Of a stretch of 13,064 nt of DNA, positions 6,854 to 11,672 are shown piece by piece. Both the position numbers and the translations under genes were made by a program. Numbering within the stretch: the stretch's first letter is position 1; each line of letters opens with the position of its first letter. Where the stretch lies: positions 1 through 13,064 of the forward strand of contig JBJMLA010000043.1 in NCBI GenBank assembly GCA_045805505.1, given 5' to 3'. This DNA is from BP-464 sp045805505 (lineage in GTDB: Bacteria; Actinomycetota; Thermoleophilia; Solirubrobacterales; Solirubrobacteraceae). The notes under the pieces are model-generated. The model saw nothing but the letters and a program-made list of their open reading frames with translations. It did not search any database and was not told the DNA's origin.

Positions 6854-7432
6854 GTGAGCGCGACCACCGCCATCGAACACCGCGACAGCCGCTACGACGG
6901 CTTCGTCGCGGTTGCGGCGATGTCCGGCCTGATGTGGGTGCTCGAGATCATCGACACCATCGCCGGCGGCGACCTCGACGGCTGGGGCATCCGGCCGCAC
7001 GACCCGGATCGGCTCATCGGCATCGTCACCGCGCCCTTCCTGCACGCGGGCTTCGGCCACCTGATCTCCAACACCGTGCCGTTCCTGGTCCTCGGCTTCG
7101 CGATCGCCCTCAACGGCGCCGCGCGCGTCCTCGCGGTCACCGGCATCGTGATGCTCGTCGGCGGCCTGGGCACCTGGCTGATCGGCAGCGAGAACTCGGT
7201 CCACATCGGCGCCAGCGGCGTCGTCTTCGGGTACGCGGCCTACCTGGTCAGCCGCGGCGCGTTCAACCGCAGCGCGCTCGAGCTGGCCATGGGCGCGGTG
7301 GTCGTGGCCATCTGGGGCTCGGCACTGCTCTCGGGCCTGATCCCGCAGGACGGCATCTCCTGGCAGGGCCACCTGTGCGGCGGCATCGGGGGCGTGGTGG
7401 CCGCCGCGGTCCTGCGGCGCGAGCGCACGTGA
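6854..7432 (+). CDS. Rhomboid-family intramembrane serine protease
   Basis: This 192-aa polytopic membrane protease cleaves transmembrane segments of client proteins inside the bilayer. The catalytic Ser is S121 in HIGASGVVFGY (the GxSG motif) and the catalytic His is H173 in WQGHLCGGIGG; H69 and N73 in GHLISNTVPF match the conserved loop/oxyanion residues. About six hydrophobic segments are present and no extra cytosolic domain. The GTG at 6854 is chosen because residues 1-16 (SATTAIEHRDSRYDG) give a plausible short cytosolic start; frames upstream are antisense to the small membrane gene. An ATG at codon 23 would cut into the first helix. No Shine-Dalgarno sequence is visible before the GTG. 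The stop overlaps the yaaA start as GTGA, so the two genes are very likely translationally coupled. Confidence 0.92.
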   Translation: MSATTAIEHRDSRYDGFVAVAAMSGLMWVLEIIDTIAGGDLDGWGIRPHDPDRLIGIVTAPFLHAGFGHLISNTVPFLVLGFAIALNGAARVLAVTGIVMLVGGLGTWLIGSENSVHIGASGVVFGYAAYLVSRGAFNRSALELAMGAVVVAIWGSALLSGLIPQDGISWQGHLCGGIGGVVAAAVLRRERT

Positions 7433-8193
7433 TCGTCCTTCTCGCGCCCTCGGAGGGCAAGACCGCTCCTCCGCCCGGCGCGGCGCCCGTCGACCTCGAG
7501 GCGCTCGCGTTCCCGCAGCTGGCGGCGCAGCGCGCCACGCTGGTCGCGCGGCTCGAGCGCGTCTCGGCCGCACCGCGGCGCCGGGCGCTGGCCGCCCTCG
7601 GGCTGACCGAGGGCCAGGCCGGCGAGCTGAACCGCAACACCGACCTTCTCGGCGCGCCCGCGGCGCCGGCGGGCGCGGTCTACACCGGCGTGCTCTACCA
7701 GCACCTCGACCTCGCGTCGCTGCCGGCCGGGGCCGCGCAGCGTGCGGCCGAGCGGCTGTTCGTGGCCAGCGCGCTGTGGGGCGTGGTGTCGATCGCCGAC
7801 CGCATCCCCGCCTACCGGATGAGCATGGGCGCGACGCTGCCGCGGATCCCGAGCCTCGCGCGCTGGTGGCGCACGCCGCTGGCCCGGGCCCTGCCCGCCG
7901 ACGCGTTCGTCGTGGACCTGCGCTCCTCCGCCTACGCCGCGGCCTGGCGCCCGGCACGCGGCACGACCGTGGAGGTCAAGGCGTTCGTCGAGTCCGGAGG
8001 CACGCGCAGGCCGATCAGCCACATGGCCAAGGCGGTGCGCGGCGAGGTGGCGCGGCTGCTGGTGCGCGAGCGACGCGCGGTGTCGACCCCCGAGGAGGTG
8101 GCGGCGCTGGTCGAGAAGGCGGGCGAGCGGGTCGAGCTCAGGCGGCCCGCGAAGCCGACGGCTCCGTGGTCGCTCGAGATCGTTCGCGGATGA
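7429..8193 (+). CDS. yaaA: YaaA-family peroxide stress protein (DUF328/UPF0246)
   Basis: This 254-aa cytosolic protein is close in length to E. coli YaaA (258 aa), which lowers intracellular free iron and limits oxidative DNA damage during peroxide stress. Family blocks are recognisable: LLAPSEGKT at the N-terminus (the actinobacterial version), YTGVLYQHLD in the middle, SALWGVVSIADRIPAYRMSM, then VVDLRSSAYAAAW, and the basic HMAKAVRGEVARLLV near the C-terminus. The GTG start at 7429 lies within the stop of the rhomboid gene (4-nt overlap). The last 56 nt overlap, in antisense, the 3' end of the convergent receiver gene. A role in peroxide response here is inferred from the family; no OxyR or PerR site is visible since the gene is second in its operon. 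Confidence 0.9.
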   Translation: MIVLLAPSEGKTAPPPGAAPVDLEALAFPQLAAQRATLVARLERVSAAPRRRALAALGLTEGQAGELNRNTDLLGAPAAPAGAVYTGVLYQHLDLASLPAGAAQRAAERLFVASALWGVVSIADRIPAYRMSMGATLPRIPSLARWWRTPLARALPADAFVVDLRSSAYAAAWRPARGTTVEVKAFVESGGTRRPISHMAKAVRGEVARLLVRERRAVSTPEEVAALVEKAGERVELRRPAKPTAPWSLEIVRG

Positions 8194-8524
8194 CGCGCCG
8201 CAGCTCTTCGGTGTCGGTCTTGGGCACGTGACAGCGCGCACCCGCTTCGACGAAGGCACGCTCGACGGCCGGGTCGAGCACCGACGTCCAGGCCACGACC
8301 TCGGTCTGCGGGCTGATCTCCAGCACGCGGCGGGTCGTGTCCAGGCCGTTCATCCCGGGCATGTGGAAGTCGACGATCATCAGCGCGAACTGCTGCTCGC
8401 CGACCAGGCGGACGGCGTCGTGGCCGTCGGCCGCTTCGACGACGTCGCAGGCGGCCTCCTGCTCGGCGTAGACGCGAGCGAGGGTGCGCACCGAGGCGTT
8501 GTCGTCCACGATCAGGATCCGCAT
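8138..8524 (-). CDS. Stand-alone CheY-like response regulator receiver
   Basis: This 128-aa single-domain receiver has the acidic pair D7-D8 (ILIVDDNASV), the phospho-acceptor D52 in MIVDFHMPGMNGLD, the switch Thr at about T80 in VVAWTS, and K102 in HVPK. All catalytic residues of the family are therefore present. No output domain follows; the C-terminus is a short polar tail (RERSRATTEPSASRAA). I chose ATG at 8524 (MRILIVDD) over a TTG two codons upstream. No histidine kinase lies nearby, so the partner is encoded elsewhere. The gene ends inside the yaaA coding region: a 56-nt antisense overlap of 3' ends that could affect expression of either. It is divergent from the GIY-YIG gene, 56 bp away. 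Confidence 0.92.
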   Translation of the reverse strand: MRILIVDDNASVRTLARVYAEQEAACDVVEAADGHDAVRLVGEQQFALMIVDFHMPGMNGLDTTRRVLEISPQTEVVAWTSVLDPAVERAFVEAGARCHVPKTDTEELRRVIRERSRATTEPSASRAA

Positions 8525-8580
8525 GTACAACGTTCGTGTCCCCGCAGGGCGCGGTTCGCAAGCCCCGAAAGCTGTGTGTG

Positions 8581-8958
8581 ATGGCTCACGCCTACGTGTA
8601 CCTGCTCAGATGCGCCGACGACAGCCTCTACTGCGGCTGGACCGTCGACCTCGAGCGGCGCCTGGCCGCGCACCACTCCGGCAAGGGCAGCGCCTACGTC
8701 CGGCGGCGCCTTCCGGCGCGCTACGCCGCCGCGTGGACGGCGCAGGACCGCAGCCACGCCATGAGCGCGGAGGCGCTGATCAAGCGCCTGTCGCGGCCGG
8801 AGAAGCTGGCGTTGATCCGCGGCGGGCCGCTTCCCGCCGCGCTCGGGCCGCTTCTCCCCTGTCGGCCACCCGCTGGGCCAGCCGATCCGCATGTTGGCGC
8901 AGGAACGTTCGGGCCTCCGGATCCTTCGTCTCGGCAGCAGCCTGCCGAGCGGCCCTGA
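8581..8958 (+). CDS. GIY-YIG nuclease superfamily protein (UPF0213/YhbQ-like) with C-terminal tail
   Basis: The first ~85 of 125 residues are a GIY-YIG domain of the UPF0213 type: AYVYLLRCADDSLYCGWT supplies the YVY...YCG core, R26-R27 (DLERRLAAH) and E64 (SAEALIKRL) match catalytic positions, and LSRPEKLALI ends the domain. Proteins of this small family are proposed nucleases, with YhbQ reported to act on DNA; the cellular task is not settled. The ATG at 8581 fits the family start MAHAYVYLL; upstream extension to 8536 has no support. The remaining ~40 residues are Pro/Gly-rich (LPAALGPLLPCRPPAGP onward) with codon use that drops in third-position GC. Either the gene carries a disordered tail or an original stop was lost. 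A small antisense frame overlaps this tail. Confidence 0.85.
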   Translation: MAHAYVYLLRCADDSLYCGWTVDLERRLAAHHSGKGSAYVRRRLPARYAAAWTAQDRSHAMSAEALIKRLSRPEKLALIRGGPLPAALGPLLPCRPPAGPADPHVGAGTFGPPDPSSRQQPAERP

Positions 8959-8980
8959 TCGCTTCCTTGAGGTGCGTCAT
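8780..8980 (-). CDS. Possible small helical protein (66 aa), antisense to the GIY-YIG gene tail
   Basis: An ATG frame gives a 66-aa strongly helical, Ala/Arg/Glu-rich sequence: MTHLKEAIRAARQAAAETKD, then ARTFLRQHADRLAQRVADR, then a basic low-complexity end. The first 40 residues look like an authentic coiled-coil-type small protein, but 179 of its 201 nt overlap the opposite-strand GIY-YIG gene, including part of that gene's conserved domain. No Shine-Dalgarno sequence is seen before the ATG at 8980, and third-position GC is lower than in neighbouring genes. I keep it as a low-confidence candidate; the alternative is that 8840-9010 is largely non-coding. Confidence 0.35.
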   Translation of the reverse strand: MTHLKEAIRAARQAAAETKDPEARTFLRQHADRLAQRVADRGEAARARREAARRGSTPASPAATGA

Positions 8981-9014
8981 GGGCGGACCGTAGGCCCGGT
9001 TCCTTACGCCAACC

Positions 9015-10049
9015 TCAACGGTGCTTCAAGGGATCGTCGTCGTCGAGCTTGGCGGTGTCGCGCGGCGGGAGGATCGGCTCGTCGTCGGCGATGGTCCGCC
9101 GCCCCTCCTCCTGCGCCTTGCCCCGGGCGAGCTCGGCGTTGAGCTCGGCGCCCAGCAGGAGCGCGAGGTTGGTGATCCACAGCCACACGAGGAACGCGAT
9201 GACGCCGCCGAACGTGCCGTAGGTCTTGTTGTAGCTGGCGAAGTTCGCGACGTAGAGCGCGAAGAGCGCCGAGGCGATCAGCCAGACGGCGACGCCGAAC
9301 AGCCCGCCCGGGCTCAGCCACTTGAACTTGGGCTGCTTGACGTTCGGCGCGGCCCAGTAGAGGAACGCGAACATGAAGCTCACCACGACCAGCAGCACGG
9401 GCCACTTGGCGATGTTCCAGACCGTGACCGCCGTGTCGCCGACGCCGATGACCTTGCCGACCTGCTCGGCGACGCCGCCGGTGATCACGACGGCCAGGGC
9501 GCTGACGGCCAGCAGCACGATCATCACCAGCGCGATCCCCATCTGCTGCGGGCGCAGCTTCCAGACGGGCCGGCCCTCGGGCATCTCATAGATCGCGTTG
9601 GACGCGCGCGAGAAGGCGCCGACGTAGCCCGACGCCGAGAAGAGCGCGAGCACGATGCCGACGACGAACATCATCCCGGCGGCGCCCTGGCTCGACTGCA
9701 GGTTCTGGATGGCCGGGACGACGATGTCGCGCGCCGGACCCGGCGCAGCGGTCTTGACGTTGGAGATCAACGTGTCAGTCGTCGAACGTCCCAGCAGCCC
9801 GACGATCGAGAGCAGGGCGAGCAGGGCGGGGAACATCGCCTGGACGCCGTAGTAGGTCAGGGCGGCCGCCCAGTCGGTCAGGTTGTCGCCGGAGATGCCC
9901 TTGAAGGTGCGTTTGAGCGCGCCCTTCCAGCCGGATCCGCCCAGGTCCGTGGGGCTCTCGGGGCTTCCCTGGGCATCGCTGCCGGTGTCGTCCGCGCGCT
10001 GCTCGCGGGCGAAGCGCTCTTCGTTGTCTGTCCGCTTGATCGTGCTCAC
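9015..10049 (-). CDS. YihY/virulence factor BrkB family membrane protein
   Basis: This 344-aa inner-membrane protein is of the PF03631 family, often wrongly called ribonuclease BN; its molecular function is not settled. After a ~45-residue polar N-terminal tail come six hydrophobic segments. Family motifs include SGDNLTDWAAALTYYGVQAMFPALLAL (about 53-79), SASGYVGAFSRASNAIYEM (about 138-156), and near the end ASYNKTYGTFGGVIAFLVWLW followed by ITNLALLLGAELNAELARGK, all classical. A ~35-residue acidic tail (DDEPILPPR...DDDDPLKHR) ends the protein. I chose GTG at 10049 (VSTIKRTDNEERF), as residues further upstream are antisense shadow sequence; there is no strong Shine-Dalgarno. It is divergent from the LEA-like/holin/DUF3618 operon, with 120 bp between starts, and such genes are often clustered in actinobacteria, so a joint envelope role is plausible but inferred. 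Confidence 0.92.
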   Translation of the reverse strand: MSTIKRTDNEERFAREQRADDTGSDAQGSPESPTDLGGSGWKGALKRTFKGISGDNLTDWAAALTYYGVQAMFPALLALLSIVGLLGRSTTDTLISNVKTAAPGPARDIVVPAIQNLQSSQGAAGMMFVVGIVLALFSASGYVGAFSRASNAIYEMPEGRPVWKLRPQQMGIALVMIVLLAVSALAVVITGGVAEQVGKVIGVGDTAVTVWNIAKWPVLLVVVSFMFAFLYWAAPNVKQPKFKWLSPGGLFGVAVWLIASALFALYVANFASYNKTYGTFGGVIAFLVWLWITNLALLLGAELNAELARGKAQEEGRRTIADDEPILPPRDTAKLDDDDPLKHR

Positions 10050-10104
10050 GATCGGCGGGGTGCCCGGTGCCAACCGTTCACATGCGCCAAGTAAACGGGG
10101 TGTC

Positions 10105-10136
10105 AGGTTCCGGCCGGGTCGATCGGGAACGAACCT
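10105..10136. promoter_or_regulatory. Inverted repeat in the divergent YihY / LEA-holin-DUF3618 intergenic region
   Basis: AGGTTC (10105-10110) and GAACCT (10131-10136) form a perfect 6-bp inverted repeat with 20 nt between, and an overlapping GTTCC/GGAAC pair (10107-10111 and 10126-10130) gives a second register. The element lies in the middle of the 120-bp gap between two divergently transcribed envelope genes, where an operator or promoter would be expected. I see no confident -35/-10 pair. The repeats are short, so chance is possible. Confidence 0.3.
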
Positions 10137-10169
10137 CGGCAACGCAAACCACGAAAGGGAGGAAGCGGC

Positions 10170-10691
10170 ATGGCAAACGCCACCGCTGAGAAGGCCCAGG
10201 AGTTCGCGGGCCAGGCCCAGGAGAAGGCCGGCGAGGCCGCCGAGCAGGCCCGGGGCCAAGTACGGACGCAGGTCGACGAGCGGTCGACGCAGGCCGGGGA
10301 GCAGGTCAGCACCCATGCGAGCAACATCCGCACGGTTGCCCAGACGCTGCGCGAGCAGGGCCAGGACAAGCCGGCCGAGCTCGCCGAGCAGGCGGCCGAC
10401 CGGGCCGAGAAGCTCGGCAGCTACCTGACCGACTCCGACGCCGATCGCATCCTGCACGACGTCGAGGACTTCGCGCGGCGCCAGCCGTGGGCGGTCGCCT
10501 TCGGCGGACTGCTCGCCGGCTTCGCGGCCTCGCGGCTGCTGAAGGCGTCGAGCACCGAGCGCTACCAGACGCGGTCGACCAGCGGCCCGAGCTGGGACAC
10601 CGGCCGGACCCAGCAGATCCAGCCCGCTCCGCGAGCTGACACCGCGCGGTTCGACCGCGACCTTCCGGCCGGTCCGGGAGAGTTCGCGTGA
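10170..10691 (+). CDS. LEA-like / YqjD-like helical protein with one C-terminal hydrophobic segment
   Basis: This 173-aa protein begins with ~95 residues of Ala/Gln/Glu/Lys/Arg-rich amphipathic helix: AEKAQEFAGQAQEKAGEAAE and related degenerate repeats resemble late-embryogenesis-abundant sequences. A glycine-rich hydrophobic segment follows (RQPWAVAFGGLLAGFAASRLLK, about 104-125), as in YqjD/ElaB/DUF883-type proteins, then a polar tail. The likely location is membrane-attached with the helix in the cytoplasm. The ATG at 10170 has an excellent Shine-Dalgarno (GGGAGG) 8 nt upstream. It is the first gene of a three-gene operon; its stop overlaps the next start as GTGA. Function is unknown; family members elsewhere are tied to stress or stationary phase and, for YqjD, ribosome tethering, but I do not transfer that role here. 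Confidence 0.87.
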   Translation: MANATAEKAQEFAGQAQEKAGEAAEQARGQVRTQVDERSTQAGEQVSTHASNIRTVAQTLREQGQDKPAELAEQAADRAEKLGSYLTDSDADRILHDVEDFARRQPWAVAFGGLLAGFAASRLLKASSTERYQTRSTSGPSWDTGRTQQIQPAPRADTARFDRDLPAGPGEFA

Positions 10692-11107
10692 GCACCGACG
10701 GCGCGGCCGATCTGCGCCAGCAGGGCACGGGCGAGCTGCTCAAGCAGCTCGCGAACGAGACCTCGACGCTGGTGCGTCAGGAGCTCGAGCTGGCCAAGGC
10801 CGAGATGACGGAGAAGGGCAAGGAGGCGGGCAAGGGCATCGGCATGTTCGGTGGCGCCGGGCTCTTCGGCTTCTTCGCCTTCGCGGCGCTGACCACGACG
10901 TTCATCGCCGTGCTCGACACGGGCATGAAGACGTGGCTCGCCGCCCTCATCGTCACGGTCGTCTACGCGGCGATCGCCGGCGTCCTCGCCCTCACGGGCA
11001 AGGGCCGCCTGAACAACGCCACTCCGGTGGCACCCGAGCAAACCCAAGACAACGTGAAGGAGGACGTCCGATGGGTGAAGACCCGCGCGCGATCCAGCAG
11101 CAGGTAG
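10688..11107 (+). CDS. Actinobacterial Holin-X family membrane protein (PF07332-type)
   Basis: This 139-aa protein has a cytosolic amphipathic helix (about 8-45: STLVRQELELAKAEMTEKGK is the family signature), then two membrane helices (about 52-75 and 81-103) with a short loop at about 76-80, and a charged C-terminal tail with the usual PEQTQDNVKEDVRW block. The family is named from weak similarity to phage holins, but it is a common chromosomal protein, so no prophage is implied. The GTG at 10688 overlaps the previous stop (GTGA) and has GGGAGAG upstream. The last 37 nt overlap the start of the DUF3618 gene. It is the membrane core of a three-gene operon, probably acting with both partners at the cell membrane. 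Confidence 0.9.
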   Translation: MSTDGAADLRQQGTGELLKQLANETSTLVRQELELAKAEMTEKGKEAGKGIGMFGGAGLFGFFAFAALTTTFIAVLDTGMKTWLAALIVTVVYAAIAGVLALTGKGRLNNATPVAPEQTQDNVKEDVRWVKTRARSSSR

Positions 11108-11586
11108 AAGCGACCCGTGAGCGCATGGGCGACACCGTTGAGGCCCTGGCCTACAAGGCGGACGTCAAGACCCGTGCGAAGGACAACATCAACGAGAAGA
11201 CCGGGCGGGTGAAGGAGTTCTTCGGCGGCGCCGCGGACTCCGTCTCCGACGCCACGCCGAGCACGGGCGACGTCAAGCAGGGCGCCAAGCAGGCGGCCGG
11301 CCTGGCCAAGGAGAACCCGCTCGGCCTCGCCATCGGCGCGTTGGCGGTCGGCTTCATCGGTGGCCTGCTGATCCCGGCCACCACGATGGAGAACGAGAAG
11401 ATCGGCCCCATGGCCGACCAGGTCAAGGGCCAGGTCTCCGACGTGGCCTCGACCGTGGTCGAGCACGGCAAGGAGGCAGCGCAGGACGCCGCCCAGGCCG
11501 CGACCCAGGCGGTCAAGGAGACCGGCCAGGAGCACGCGGAGCAGGCCAAGTCCGACGTGCAGGAGCAGGTCGGCTCGACCTCCTAG
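11071..11586 (+). CDS. DUF3618 family protein with LEA-like C-terminal helix
   Basis: This 171-aa protein opens with the DUF3618 (PF12277) motif: PRAIQQQVEATRERMGDTVE, then ALAYKADVKTRAKD. A Gly-rich linker follows, then a hydrophobic segment (NPLGLAIGALAVGFIGGLLIP, about 88-108), and a ~55-residue Ala/Gln/Lys helix (KEAAQDAAQAATQAVKETGQ and neighbours) that again looks LEA-like. It is therefore probably a single-pass membrane protein with helical tails. The ATG at 11071 has AAGGAGG 7 nt upstream, the best ribosome site in this part, and starts inside the Holin-X gene (37-nt overlap). Molecular role unknown. It closes the operon, which is followed by the two hairpins. Confidence 0.9.
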   Translation: MGEDPRAIQQQVEATRERMGDTVEALAYKADVKTRAKDNINEKTGRVKEFFGGAADSVSDATPSTGDVKQGAKQAAGLAKENPLGLAIGALAVGFIGGLLIPATTMENEKIGPMADQVKGQVSDVASTVVEHGKEAAQDAAQAATQAVKETGQEHAEQAKSDVQEQVGSTS

Positions 11587-11660
11587 ACGAGCAGCGATTG
11601 TTGAGGGGCCGGGCCCCTCAACAATCCGGCGGCCGCGGACAAGTTCCGCGGCCGCTCGTC
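11586..11660 (+). terminator. Two tandem strong hairpins inside an outer stem, after the DUF3618 operon
   Basis: Hairpin 1 has a perfect 15-bp stem: 11596-11610 pairs with 11612-11626, with a single unpaired base between arms. Hairpin 2 has a perfect 11-bp stem: 11629-11639 pairs with 11645-11655, with loop CAAGT. In addition GACGAGC (11586-11592) is complementary to GCTCGTC (11654-11660), so the two hairpins could sit inside an outer 7-bp stem as a three-way junction, sharing two bases with hairpin 2. No U-tract follows. The simplest reading is a strong terminator for the three-gene operon; because the next gene starts only 13 nt downstream, a role as a structured leader is also possible. 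Confidence 0.75.
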
Positions 11661-11672
11661 GTTGTAGGGGAC

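Noticed and set aside
10688..11107. Prophage or lysis cassette suggested by the holin name
   Set aside because: Holin-X family genes are common chromosomal genes in actinobacteria; there is no endolysin, integrase or structural phage gene nearby.
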